The position numbers and the translations under genes were made by a program. From positions 5,394,001 to 5,458,000 of the forward strand of contig QCXZ01000137.1 in assembly GCA_025024175.1 (NCBI GenBank): DNA of 64,000 nucleotides. The letters run 5' to 3'. Source of the DNA: Rhyzopertha dominica. Its lineage: Eukaryota; Arthropoda; Insecta; Coleoptera; Bostrichidae. Positions 45,651 through 57,683 of this stretch are shown here, piece by piece; within the stretch, counting starts at the first letter, position 1, and each line of letters opens with the position of its first letter. Under the pieces are notes generated by a model. It saw only the letters and a program-made list of their open reading frames with translations, did not search any database and was not told the DNA's origin.

Positions 45651-47049
45651 TTCGTATCAAATATCATGCATTATATATAGATACAAGGAATATACACAAT
45701 ATTGATATTGGACGATAGTGATTAATTAAATGATTAAATTAAATTTTTAAAGACCTCGCAAAATGTTAAACCCAAGACCGTCAAGGGGGTTGTTATATTC
45801 CCTCCGACGTTTCTGATATATAGCTTTCTTTTTGATAACTTTTTTGATGTGACAGGCATCACCGAAGAGGATGAGTTAAATAATGGAAGAATCCTAGAAA
45901 TATAAAGATGAAATAGCGATTTTATTGCAGATTGTTGTCAAATTGAACGATTATTAATTAGTGGTGTGGAAAATTCCATGTTTATTGAGTGACATATGAT
46001 AAATAGTAGTTATGGCATTAGTATTTTTTTCGGAATAACCTGAATTAATCCTAGGGTCCATAATATCCTTAAACTGTTTCGCTGGAATCCTAGCACGCTC
46101 AAGAAGTATACAAATGTTGATTAATGCCCGTCCATTAAGGGGGTCACAGTGCNCAAAAGAGGTAACAGCGGTTACGTCACGACATACAAATCGTTCCACC
46201 CGAAGGAAGTACTTCGGACTGATAACTCGCATTGTTCCCGCGACACGCTGAACTAAATATCAAAAGAAAGTACGTCACAAGAAAATCCATTTAGATATGT
46301 CATACAACAGCTTTATTTATCATTTCCCCTCCAGGAAAGGGGGAGCATCCAGGAAAGTAATAATGCAGATTTTACAACTTTTTCCAGCGCGGCATGATTC
46401 ATTTTCATCTCGCGCTCCCGAGAGCGAAGCGCCGCTCGGGAGAAGAAAACTTGCCTCGGCCATCGCAATTACTTCGTTTTATACACTTTGCCCTGTTGAT
46501 TGCGTGCTAGCAATTTGCCGCTTCTGCCCCGGCCGTCCGAACAATACATCAAGACGTAGGCGAAGTGGATGTGTTTTGTGCCTCGACAGACCGTTGCTTA
46601 CGGTTCAGAAAATTAACGCAGCGCCCGTCTTCGATAAGTCTTTGATGAATTCACGACGTCGCAGGCCGCCTTGAATAGAATTTTTTACACCGCAATGGAA
46701 ATAAATAATTAAAGCTTTCCCCGAAGTTCGGGCAAACACAAAGATATTGGAAAGTAACTTTCCCAGGCTGGTTTTTCTTTCAGGGTTTCGGGGTCACCAT
46801 GAACTGTAGGGAAAAGCTGGGGGGATATAAAAGAACAGCAGAGCTTTTCAAGCAAATGCTTCATTACAATATTCTAAAAACATATACAAAAAGCTGCTCC
46901 CATTTTCTCTCCATACTTACACCTAACTTGTGAAGAGTGTTAGGAAAGAAATACTTCATAGTAATTATATTAAAAACAGTTAATTTACTAGACAGAAAAG
47001 TACCGTGGACTAGCTTTACACACGTTGACAAGCATGATTAGAAAGGTTT
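45651..47049. other. Intergenic DNA with a GC/CpG-rich block
   Basis: About 46280-46690 is CpG-rich and contains a 125-codon frame (46297-46674) and the perfect 8-bp hairpin CTCCCGAG/CTCGGGAG at 46415-46442. The frame product is Arg/Ser-rich and resembles nothing known. A 92-codon minus-strand frame with an ambiguous codon lies at 45954-46232. Neither is supported as a gene. Confidence 0.35.
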
Positions 47050-47400
47050 ACCAACAACAAGAAGCCCTCCTATATATTGGGGTAACTTTTGGCAACCTTC
47101 TTATCTTTTTAACTTGATATATGTAAGATCTCAAATGCATCATTTGTCTTTGCGAAATGTAAATAAACTACTGATTCCTCAACATAAAACAAAAAAGTTT
47201 GAGAGTTGTTTCATACACTGTGCGGCAAAGTTTTACAATGAAAATATAAATCTGTTCTTGAACTGTCGATCCATAAATTCCTTTAGAAATAAGCTGTCTG
47301 ATTGTTTATTCAAGGCGCAAGTAGGTAGTTAGTACAACTGATTTTATTTATTTCATTATTGTGTCAACGGGCTTAATACTTACAATATTCATATATGTTG
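47050..47400 (+). pseudogene. LINE reverse transcriptase C-terminal shard
   Basis: A 72-codon frame at 47114-47332 reads KFESCFIHCAAKFYNE and INSFRNKLSDCLF, matching the end of CR1/Jockey-type polymerases, where a block like F...A...WN.LP..I.....FK..L closes the protein. Upstream sequence is degenerate. It is followed directly by the hairpin repeat at 47401. Confidence 0.5.
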
Positions 47401-47570
47401 AAAGTAAGAATTTAGGGTAGCAATGCCATCTGTCAGCATTACACTGACATGATGACGAAGCCACTCAGCTGCCTTAACGGGTAGTAGTGCCCGTTAAGGC
47501 AGCTAGGTGGCTTTGTCATCATGTCAGTGTAATGCTGACAGATGGCACTGCCACCCTAAATTCTTACTTT
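47401..47570. repeat. Long hairpin: inverted dimer of the modular repeat
   Basis: Arms 47401-47481 and 47490-47570 are reverse complements at 76 of 81 positions, with an 8-nt loop TAGTAGTG. Each arm is one copy of the core seen at 6336, 20428 and 27377. Transcribed in either direction, this would fold into an 81-bp stem. Confidence 0.9.
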
Positions 47571-48150
47571 CATCATACCATTGCTTTGGTATATAAGCAA
47601 AAAAGCATAATAATGTGTACTGCTATTGTCCCTATTTTTGCTAATAAATTGAATCAGTACTTTTTTGGTGTATTTGGACTTATAAATTAAACACGATGTA
47701 ACGGTAACGGCTCCTGTTCTTTGTTTTGATTCCTCAAACCTCTTGCAAACACTGTAATAGCAAAATTACTAGAAGTTTGAACAAATTGGTGACCGCCTCA
47801 TGTCTTCGGTACATTACTCAAATGATTATTTAAACATCTAAATAAGTAATCCAAAGTAAGAGAATTCGGAAGAAAAACTTAAAAACCAACCAACCTATAT
47901 AATTTTAGCGTTGAGGAAGTAGTAATAAATCACGAAACGTTGCCATCAGATTATATCGTGTTTAATTTATAAGCCCGGCAACACAAAAAATAGATTCAAT
48001 TCATTCAAATGTATGTCTATGCTTTGCTGTCTGTGCCTTAACGAACTATATAAACATTACTGTTTTGCAATTATTATAGCTCCTTAGTGCACTTTAGGTC
48101 TAGTGCAGACAGCATGGTATAGAGCTGCTTGTGCATAAGTACCAGAATCT
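47571..48150. repeat. Compound inverted repeat around the hairpin
   Basis: About 47640-47720 and 47935-48000 form a second imperfect inverted repeat (shared inner string TTATAAATTAAACACGAT). Further out, 48006-48030 carries the module GTATGTCTATGCTTTGCTGT and 48092-48115 a weaker copy in inverted orientation. This looks like nested fold-back insertions. No coding frame. Confidence 0.55.
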
Positions 48151-49369
48151 TCACTAGATAATACAGAAAAACGAGAATTTTATAGGACGAACACAAGAAA
48201 ACTAGAGCTATTATGCTACATTTGCAAAAATGTTCTCCACTCCATATATAAAGTCTGCTGTGCTTGTTGAAATGGACCTCGCATTATATTAATTTATGAT
48301 GCCACAAAGAAGAAAAAATATTGTAATGTATGAGATTAATTTTTAGCAAAAAGTGCAGGAAATGAAATCCCTTTTAGTGCCAATGAAATAGTAGGTGTAA
48401 AATATTCGTACAAATTCCGATGCTTACAAACTTTACATGGTCCGACCGGCTCAAAACCCATAACAAGATAATGGTAAATTGGTTTGGGCTTTTGAAAAAA
48501 ATGTCCTTCTCTGAACACACTCAAGCAAAAATTTTTCCTGGTAGATTATACCACTTAAATATCATATTCATGGGTTAATTAAAATGATCTTGATAGAGCA
48601 ATGAGCAATGACAAATGTAAACGCCCTGAGATTATTAGCAATAGTTGATACCATGGTCGAGTTTTTAAAGTTTTAAAAACTTTGATATTTTATATTAAAT
48701 TTTACCGGAAAGGCAAGTTAACGGAAAAAATATTTTTAATATTATTGACTGATCTGGTATTATTTACTATAAAACATATTTCAGTAGGATTTACAGAATT
48801 TAAATTTACTTCTTACGTTTCAGCGTTGTATTGGATCAGATATTTAATATTATGGAAAATTCGCGAATTTGAGTATTACTAGGTGATTATGTTTTTACTA
48901 GTCTTTACATACTAGATGTACAAAGTAGACCATTTTATTGGCATGGAAGGGTACAAGCTAAAAGGTAAAAGATAGAGAAAAACTAGTGTAGTGACACATC
49001 ATCTTTTTTAAGCATAGTTCAATGGTGCAAACAGATCATGGCTAATTTGATTTGTTTTCGATATACTCGGCTACTATAATAGCTATCGAAACACGTTTGA
49101 ATGGTTTTGACACATATTTTTCGCCGAGTCCTATTCAAAAGTGTAATACAGTCCATACTTTCAAATAGTTGCTCTGTATATAAGTGTGAAAAGTGCCAAT
49201 TTAGGACACGCATATGAAATAAATTACAAGTGCCTTATAAGAACATTTTCACACGAATATCATAAAATACTTTCTTCATGAATGTGAATATTCTAATAAT
49301 ATTAGAAAAATTTTGAAGAAAACAGAAAAATATGTTACTTGTACAAAGCATGATACTATACCCATGACA
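48151..49369. other. Unassigned AT-rich DNA
   Basis: Short frames (62-66 codons) without motif. No repeat ends recognised. Confidence 0.35.
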
Positions 49370-50010
49370 CTGCAAACAAGGGATGGGCAGACAATCCCAA
49401 AAATGTCAAATAATCCTACATGCCGGTTCAGAAGATGGTTAGATCCACGAAGACACAATGCTTCGATCGGCGCGAGATATGAGGGAAGCAAAAGTGGACT
49501 ACCACGAAAACATGACGTCAGACTTGTTTACCGCAACCAATTGTTACCGAATTTGGAACAGCATGATAGTGCTAGATAATGCAAGTTATGCCTCACACTT
49601 TGATGAGAAAATTCAAAACTCTTTGAGCAATAACGCTGAAATTATGAAATTTCTCTATAAGAAAAATTTATACGTCGAAGAAACATATACAAAGAACCAA
49701 TTGCTAGACGTTTTAAGAACTCGGAAACATGCGAAGGATTACGTGATTGAAAAATTCCCACAAAATATGGACATACAGTTTTGCGTATAACACCATACCA
49801 TTGTGTGTTCAATCCAAAAAAAACACATCTGACGCAATAACACTCACCCAAAATTCAGCAACAAAACAGTTGAGCTTATAGCACAAGAAATTAAAAATTA
49901 GAAAATAGAGGTGTTCTATAGAAAAAACTTCGCCAACGAACTTATATTTAAATTAGATAATGATAGTTCAACTGGTGATATCGATAACGAGTACGACAAC
50001 CATGGTAAGT
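49370..50010 (+). pseudogene. IS630/Tc1-type DDE transposase relic, second family member
   Basis: Across two frames it reads HAGSEDG (from 49419), DYHENM, NQLLPNLEQ, then MIVLDNASY with a catalytic Asp at 49575, then EIMKFLYKKNLYVEETYTKN and QLLDVL. Further on it has HTVLRITPYHCVFNP (about 49768-49812) and an Asp/Ser-rich tail DNDSSTGDIDNEYD (about 49955-50000). At least three shifts are present, and the NPIELIW motif that carries the catalytic Glu has decayed to NPKKTHL. It is the same superfamily as the relic at 9168-9930 but clearly a separate lineage. Confidence 0.75.
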
Positions 50011-50289
50011 TTCATTTTTTACATATAAACAAAAATTTATATGTATATATGTATTTTTTCCTTCAAGTTAAACTACCTAATACAAGCAAGGAAATACATC
50101 TTATTTCATCATAACAAATTTTAAGTACCAATACTTTAGATTTATTGGCAAATTTTAATAAAACTGTAAAAAATATCGTTTTATTCTTTCATATATCTAC
50201 TTATAAAAATGGGAGAACTTGAGCATACTAAATAAATTTTTAGAATACAGATCTGCTTCGACGTTTAAAGCTGTTTAAAAGCCATTTTC

Positions 50290-50508
50290 CGAAATCCTCC
50301 CAATTATTCAAATAGTGTGTCTGCTTCTTTACCAGTGAAGTCCAGAGTCCAATATGAGACAGCATACATGCGATTTCAAAAATGGTGTGATGAAAATAAG
50401 GTAAAGAACCCCAGTGAGAATGTTCTGTTAGCATATTTTCAACCAAAATACAAAGTCCTAAAAACCCTCACTTTACTAAATGCTGAAAACAATGTTATCG
50501 AAGAATAG
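50290..50508 (+). pseudogene. Crypton-like tyrosine recombinase N-terminal fragment
   Basis: A 63-codon frame from 50317 reads LPVKSRVQYETAYMRFQKWC followed by SENVLLAYFQPKYK. The pattern LP.KS...Y...Y..F..WC......SE.VLLAYF is the start of the N-terminal SAM-like DNA-binding domain of eukaryotic Crypton-type tyrosine recombinases and their domesticated relatives. The frame loses similarity after about 50 residues and the catalytic Arg-His-Tyr domain is absent. The call rests on a short motif. Confidence 0.5.
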
Positions 50509-51435
50509 GAACGTCGATATTAGCAGGTTTAATAATTTCATTGTTTTTTTTTTGAGAAGAAAGTCTGAAGGTTATAAAGCGAAAAAATCTAAAGTGTTAC
50601 AGCAGATGATGAAAATTACTTCATAATGAAGGTATTACTTCATAATGCATAAAATAAATAGAAGTTGTCCTACTCCATCGAAATAAATGTCAGCCGACGC
50701 TTTACGTCAAGAAACAGAAGAAAATACGTTAATATGACACCATTTTACCATTTCTGCAGTTAGATTTTCTATTAGCAAACGACTAGCAATGCTCCCTCTA
50801 GCCCTACTTCCTAATACTTCGAGTGGAAGTCGAACGCAGGACCCAAAGTAATTGGATACGAAACCGATGTTCGCGATGTTATATTTTTATCGCCGGTTTT
50901 TTTTCGGTTCGGCAATATTTCCGGATGGCTAGGTTGCGTGTTCCGCACCCCTGCCAGGCAACTTTTAATCCGCGGGGGGTTAATGCTTGTCTGCCCTAAA
51001 ACGAGTATGCACCGTCGGCTTGCCTGCACATGACGTATGAATAAGCGCTTATTTAGGGATATCGTTGTAACTGCACGATATCCGTGGAAGTTTATAAAAA
51101 TCCCTTGCGGACACGTAAGCTAGCACAATGCGGAATTTGCATTTAAGGGTCTCCAGCGGGAAGGTAGTATTCATATTTCAGGAATGGTATGAGAAGTTGG
51201 AGAAACTTTGCAGACAGTTTCAGCTTTTTACGTTTCTGGGTACTGTGATATCCACCTGTGCATGACATGTGACAATTCACAAGGGATGTATAGCTAGAGG
51301 ATAATCCTGACAAAAACTACCCTTTTTCGTGACTTTCGCTTATAGGTATGTATAATTTAAGACGAAGAAATCCTATACTGACTTTTTAGTANACTTAAAT
51401 GAGCGTTTTTAGGAGAAAAGATTTATAAACAAATT
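50509..51435. other. Intergenic DNA with a GC-rich block
   Basis: About 50780-51060 is GC-richer, with a 72-codon minus-strand frame without motif. Nothing else recognised. Confidence 0.35.
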
Positions 51436-52057
51436 ATAGTAATGCAACTCTCTTACAGTTTTTACAACCCTGCAATACTATTTACCTTTCATTTATAGGC
51501 ACAGTCAACACGGCACGCGACCCCTCATAAATCAAACCCTCTCTTTGCGATTTTGCGAATTTCCAGTGCCGGCTTTAAGCCGTTTTAAAACTCGTTTTTT
51601 GTTTGTGTAGTGTATATTATTCTAAGTAGTTTTTAATCATTCGGTTAATAAGAGGTTTTACATCGATCGTTTTTATTTACGTCTCAAAATGAATTGTACG
51701 TAGTTTTAGATGAGTAGCAACATTGTTTTGCACAAGCAAAGTATATCTAGTTATAATGATATTTATAATCTAACTAGACAACATGCGCATCTGAGCATTT
51801 TTAATATGCAAAGAAAAATCTCGCATTCCTAAATATTTTTATTTTTATTTTTAACATTCCTGTAATATTTATATCCTGTGAATATGTTGAATGCTGTGCT
51901 AGCCGAAAATTATATATCCAATAAATTTTAATATTTTTACAATCTTTTAACTATTGGAAACATGCGGTTAACGGTTAACATATTTCTAAGTGTTTTGAAA
52001 GAAAATAATAAGAATAGATATTTTTTATCTAAAGCTCTAAATACAAAAAAAATATTT
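51436..52057. repeat. Duplicated ~0.63-kb segment, copy b
   Basis: Nearly identical to 8466-9104 and in the same orientation. Unlike copy a, it is not followed by the DDE transposase relic; similarity stops within the A-rich string at about 52045-52057. Confidence 0.8.
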
Positions 52058-52437
52058 AAAAGTTACTAAAATTTTTTAGGTTTTGTGTGCAGCGAAGGGT
52101 ATGTAGGCATAATTTGTACCATAATGAGCTACTAAACTAACATTAAAAAAATTGTGAACGGCCCTATAACAGAACATGGCATCGACTAGTTTTTCTTGTT
52201 TATCACTGAGAAGGAGTTGAAATATAAAAATCGGCACTCANCTATGAAGCAATATTTATTATACGGGGTAAGGCTAAAAAATATTTGCAAATAGTTAATT
52301 TTTGCAAAAAAAAATTGGACCCTCACTATGCTATTTTTAAAGAGTTCAAAAAGACCTATAATTTAACACATAACTTAAGGCTGTACCTAAAAAACAAAGA
52401 AAATACGAGCCTGGGGAGTTTAAGGTGGCCTACCCTG
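52058..52437. mobile_element. Mariner-like terminal fragment
   Basis: The right end, TTTAAGGTGGCCTACCCTG followed by TATA, is a typical mariner terminus (complement CAGGGTAGGCCACC). The left end is not identified. No transposase frame is present in this stretch; a mariner transposase shard lies 1 kb further on at 53430-53720. Confidence 0.5.
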
Positions 52438-52474
52438 TATATTACTTAAATTTTGTGTATCTAATGTCTTATTA

Positions 52475-53415
52475 CTAATGATCATTAGTTTTATTAATTT
52501 CGTAAATCTCTAAAATGAATCTATTATAAGTATTCTGTTCTTTTTCTAAGATTTTGACGCTATCCCAATTTATGTTATGGTTGTTGTTTAATGCATGTTC
52601 TGCTAGAGCACATCTTGTACGTTTTGGGTTTATATCACTCTTATGCAGTGTCAATGTACTAGATAGTCATTGTGAAGTCTGGCCAACATACTTGTCTTCA
52701 CATGTATCGCATTCTAAACAATAAACAACACCTGATTGCAATTTTAGGGAAATTTTGGATTTTAATTTTGTAAACAAACTTATAGACCAAAATTATAGCT
52801 ATTTTCATGTTTGCATTATAGAAAGTTTTTAATTATTTCTTTGTTTATCCTGTAATGTTGGATAATGATCCAAACTTAACAATTTCAGAGGCCTGGGCTT
52901 CATTTTCATTATTGTTAATTTCTAAAATTTCATTCTGAAGAGGGGAATAAAGCAGCTTTTGGATTAGTCCAGATTTGATAATTCAGTTATTCTATTTTTC
53001 ATTGGTTAACAAAATTGATTTTTATTGTCGTAGAATGATCAGACTGAAAATTTATGTACCTACCCGAAACTGTAGGTTTCTGATACCAATCTAAAATAAT
53101 TTTATTATTGCAACGTATAACTTTTGTATCAAGAAATGGAACACCCCCATCTGACACTCTCTCTCTCTACTGTAAATTTAATATGTTGCTCAAAATCATT
53201 TAATTTTTCTACAATTTTTTCTATAGAATTTTCAGGTAATATTAAAATTGTGTCAAATTTCTTAATGAAAACTATATTAAAGGATAATTTTGGTATACAC
53301 GTATCTAAAAAATAATCCATCACATACCTGTACTGTGTCTAATTTTTAGCCCATAGCACATCCGAATATTTGTTTATAAAATTTATCGTTATAAGCAAAA
53401 TAGTTATTATCTAAA
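52475..53415 (-). pseudogene. Penelope-like element: RT end plus GIY-YIG nuclease
   Basis: The minus strand from about 53415 reads YFAYNDKFYKQIFGCAMG, MDYFLDTCIPKLSFNIVFIK and KFDTILILPEN. After a frameshift it continues VPFLDTKVIRCNNKIILDWY and QKPTVSGRYINFQSDHS, the post-catalytic part of a PLE reverse transcriptase. The GIY-YIG domain follows: GVVYCLECDTCEDKYVGQTS (about 52680-52740), a stop, LHKSDINPKRTRCALAEHAL and NWDSVKILEKE, ending at a TAG at 52475-52477. It is truncated upstream of the YADD-type box and carries several lesions. GIY-YIG together with RT is diagnostic of PLEs. Confidence 0.85.
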
Positions 53416-53429
53416 GTAAAAGGGAAGAT

Positions 53430-53720
53430 CTCAACTTAAGAGAATATCTGAACACATTTCCAAAACAGATGGATTGGACGTGAAGGTCCATTGAAATGGC
53501 CTACAAGATCGCTTGAAATTACAAAACTCGATTTTTTTTCGTTTGGGGGTACATTAAGGATATTGTACATAATTTTGAGTTGCAGAGAATTTGAAACCAA
53601 TTCACTTTTCTTGAAAAAAAAATTTGGTATCTTTAATACTTTAGGAGATATAGAAAGAAATGCACACTATAGTGTCCTAAAGATGTTCTGTGATTTACGA
53701 ACGAAACCGGTTAACTAAAA
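53430..53720 (+). pseudogene. Mariner-type transposase C-terminal shard
   Basis: After a frameshift at about 53478 the frame reads WIGREGPLKWPTRSLEITKL and DFFSFGG. Family consensus is WIGR.GPI.WP.RSPDLT.LDFFLWG, where the Asp of SPDL/LDFF belongs to the last catalytic position. The usual Ser-Pro-Asp is changed to Ser-Leu-Glu. About 70 further codons of weak similarity end at 53718. It could be the missing half of a mariner like the one at 28087-29452, but nothing links the two. Confidence 0.65.
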
Positions 53721-54742
53721 CAATTTTGTTATTTTCTCCTGACCGTGTAACTGGTTTATCTTCCACATCAGCGGTAATTTATTTATAAACATCAATGTAA
53801 TAACATGTTTTTCAATCACTTATTATTATGCACCGCAGTTCTCCAGATTCCCTGCGCTAACCTGCAGAAAATATACATCATCATTATGATAAACGATGGA
53901 AATGTTAGATTGCACTCTAGACCAGCTGAAACAAACAGACCTGCACATTTCAGGACTATTATGATTTCATTTCGTCCCCACTCGTCCAATCCGATGTTTA
54001 TCTAGCAGTATTTGCTTACAAACCCTTGCTTTCCCTCTAGAAAACGTTTTCAATATTTTCGATTCCCGGCAATCGCGTTCGAGCATCGTTTTCTGCCTCA
54101 TGGACTCCCGTCTAATCCAGAGCGGGCATAATACGATAAAACCCGGAATCACTAGATGATTTTCTCCTCCTGAGACTGCTCAACAGTTCGGAAAGGTATA
54201 TAGAGTCGAAAGCACCGCACAGTCAAGTTATCGAATGGCGGGCATAGAAAACTGGCGAACGGCTATCGCCACCGATTACCGAGATGAGCCTGGATGTCTC
54301 ATGTTTGTGTCGCCAGTCAGACAGACCGTTACGTCGCCCCCGCGCGGTATTGATCCGAAATACTGCACCTGCATAGTTCTGGAGTGACCCCCCGATTCAT
54401 AAATAACTCAGGAGGCGCCCCAGATAATGCACAAAACAGCAAGCGACGACTCTGGTACATTAACTTCCCGGGTTTCGGCCGATATAGGACAACGGGAAAT
54501 GTAACGATCACGAACGCAGGCCTTCAGTTACCTGAATACCGAATTTGATTGTTTAATAGAACATTCATCTTGAAAATCACGCATGGTGTTCAACGGGGAG
54601 TTAAAATTAAATGCATCAATTAAGCAGGAATTAACAAAGGGTGTAGCCAATGATCATGGTGGCACGGGATGGATGGTATTCGCGTGCTCTGTTTTCGGTC
54701 CGTGTGTTAGAAATATGCGTTTCATTCGTAAGTAGATTTGTA
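53721..54742. other. GC-richer single-copy DNA
   Basis: About 53960-54540 is GC-richer than average with no supported reading frame. A single unit of the GTGCTCTGTTTTCGG-type repeat lies at 54684-54710. Confidence 0.35.
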
Positions 54743-54745
54743 CTG

Positions 54746-55696
54746 CCTTATTAATAGACAAAGTTAGTACCTACTAACACTCTTTTAGAACGCTACTAGC
54801 GCCGCTGCGCTAAAATCGTATTAATAAACGGACTTAGCACTGTACTAGCGCTAGTACCGTGCTAAATATTTAGTAGCATGTTAGGATATGTTTAAGCACA
54901 TAATAAATGACTAATAAGAAGCTAAACGCTGTTGTTTTCACATTTGTTTACGAATGTCAACATTTATATTACATATTATTATTTTATAACTTCCATCTAT
55001 ATAATCCAAAAAAGATTATTGTTGTTATTATTTACATATATTGGATTCGATGCTTATTCATACAGTATAATACAAGACAATTTAACACAACAATACTGTT
55101 ATGTATTTATTATTATGGTTTAGGGAAAAACCCACTACATTCATTGGGAACCTCTTTACTGATTTACAACAATATTTATTAGGTGCATATTAGCCCCAGG
55201 TAGTCTTGTAAAGGGATTGGAAATTTCCAAATAGTACATTGCAGGTGTTTTTCTACCTTTGACTGGAAATACCCTTTGTAATAAATATTTTGTAATTAGG
55301 TCAAAAGGTAGTATCCCTTCCAAAATTCGCACAGAATAATTTTAGAAATCATTAATTTCATTGGCGCGAGTGCGACAAGTATTAGTCCGTGGGGAGTACT
55401 GTTGTGTCCTTTTTTGTGATTTTGCAGTTTACAGTGAATGTAAAACACAGAAGCACACACCAAAATACCGAAGTTCAATGACCCAATAACAACACCCTTG
55501 TACACAAAATATTAGGTAAGATTAGATTGTGCTTGCAAACCTGTATCAAACCGACATTACACCGTTTCCCACTAAGATGCAACTGGTTAGTAGCTACTAA
55601 AGTTGTCACTCTTAATACCGTATAATTAACAGCGTCTTAATAGCCACTAGTTAGTACAGTACTAGTAAGCTACTATAACCTTGTCTATTAATAAGG
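54746..55696. mobile_element. Short non-autonomous DNA transposon with CTAG-rich ends
   Basis: The left end CCTTATTAATAGACAAAGTTA is mirrored on the right as TAACCTTGTCTATTAATAAGG with one mismatch, flanked by CTG on both sides (54743-54745 and 55697-55699). The subterminal 120 bp at each end repeat GCTACTAG, GTACTAGC and related palindromic strings. The 951-bp interior has AT-rich frames of up to 91 codons without motif. Superfamily is not assigned; a 3-bp duplication would suit CACTA or Harbinger-like elements. Confidence 0.65.
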
Positions 55697-55699
55697 CTG

Positions 55700-57480
55700 C
55701 AACTGATTAACGACGTGGACTACAAAAGTTTGGAAGCATAATTTTGCTATTACTGTAGGTGAACATTTGGCTGAGTATCCTTACTTTCTCGTAGAAATAT
55801 ATTTCAGCTTCGGTATATAAGTCTAAGTTGAAACTAGGTAGATCGGCACGAGTAGAAGCACTCAATGCGCAATAAAAATTGGAGTTATATTAACACTTAA
55901 GATCTATGATGTAAAAAAAAAGAAATAATGTTTGACGTCAATCAGTTCAACTAACTTTATAGCCGTGATTTTTTGTCAGTGTCCACAGTTCAAAATTGCA
56001 ATGGCATTTGCAGAGAAGCGAAATATGTAAAACAAGTGGATGTCTTATTTACTGCGTTAATATGATTATCTCAATTGTAGGACATATTACACTAAAATTG
56101 TCCCATAAAATATGTTTAAATACTAAGCATGACTTCGCACTACCATTTATTCTAAATGTATATAAATTTGGTTGGTAAATGAACTGAGGCGATATTATAA
56201 AATACTAATAGTACGTTGCGCAAAACGGAAGGACCGTTAACTTTATTTACTTATTTGTATAAATTTTGTCCGTTAGCTTCATCTGCTATACCGCGATACA
56301 AGATTTAAAAAATACAAATTATTAGCGGCTAATAAGACAAAATTTCACGTTTTTTAAATATGACTACCGGACGTTGATTTTCGATGAAATTGTGGGCAAA
56401 AATTTATATGAATACACATACTTTAAACTGTTACGGGATACACCATTTTATGGGTGTATATTTAAATCTTAAAGAGAAATTGTTGAAGGTAAAAATTATA
56501 GTGTGCAAAGTGTACTCAATGATATAGGTATGTAGTATAGAGTACCTATTTATATGNGTTGTTNAGTTTTCGGGTATCACAACGAACATCAGACTACAGG
56601 ACACAGACACACTCTCAAGATGATTCAAAACATGAAAAATAAAAATAAAAGAAAGAAAAACAAAAGAAATAATCTTTAGCAAAAGAGGAAACCAAACCCA
56701 ATAAAAATCAACCAAACGACAATAACTACCCTAAGAATAACAAAATTAATTTGGCAAACATTAGATGGAAAGCTAACCCTTAGAAGACACCTATCTAACA
56801 CAAACCTTAAGAAGGCAAACCTATCACTTTATATCAAGCAAGGGCAAGTCCCCTATGCTCAATCTAAAGCTTTCAGGTGAATCAACTTAACATCGCTTCT
56901 TTTAAAGGCTTCGGGGGAATTAGCTAATAGACATATCAGAGAAAATTGATAATTACGTCGTTTTTTAATGCTTTTATACAGGAGACATCAGTGTCACCGT
57001 GGGGAATTGGGTGGCCTAATATACGAGAATATATTATTAAAATATTTTTTAGAGAATTTTATTGTCTACAATTTTAACAATTTTATAATGGGTGCTTTTA
57101 TGATCCGATGAACACAAAAGCAGATATCGCACGAAAACGAATTTTTTAACATTTTGACTTTCAAAATGCTAATTAATTAATTGTCCCGCTGGTATCAATG
57201 GGTACTTTCAACACCTCATTTCTAACATCAAAGGAAGATAATGAGGTAAAAACAAGTGATAAGGTTAAAAAAAAAACACGGAAATTCGTTAATGACTGGA
57301 CTTCGTCAATTTCCGCGCGCACGAAGAATTTTCAAATATCAAAACCACGGTACAAAATAAGGAAATAGGACGATCGTTAAAAACAGTTGCCATATTTAGT
57401 TCCACAGCTTAAATCGGCAAAAAGAAGACAAATTGTGACATTATCGCCCCTACCCCCATAAACACCGTTTCCCGCTCAAG
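55700..57480. other. Unassigned AT-rich DNA
   Basis: No gene or repeat recognised; two ambiguous bases lie at 56556-56564. Confidence 0.35.
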
Positions 57481-57683
57481 TATTCCCGTCAACGTTCACG
57501 CAAAATTTACTCCCGGATGCACGTGACGTTTCTGGTTTGGCTTGACTCCTCAAATTGCTTTTGTTCTAAATTTAGCACTTTAGAAGTAAAATTCAGGAGC
57601 CGCACCGGGTTCGTTACGCCCTTAACGTTCACCTGGAGAGCCCTAAATCTGAACGATCTCAAAATGCAGGGGGAACCCGTCCG

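Noticed and set aside
45954..46232. 92-codon minus-strand open frame as a gene
   Set aside because: It contains an ambiguous codon and no recognisable motif.
46297..46674. 125-codon plus-strand open frame as a gene
   Set aside because: CpG-rich composition explains its length; the product is low-complexity Arg/Ser-rich and unlike any family I know.
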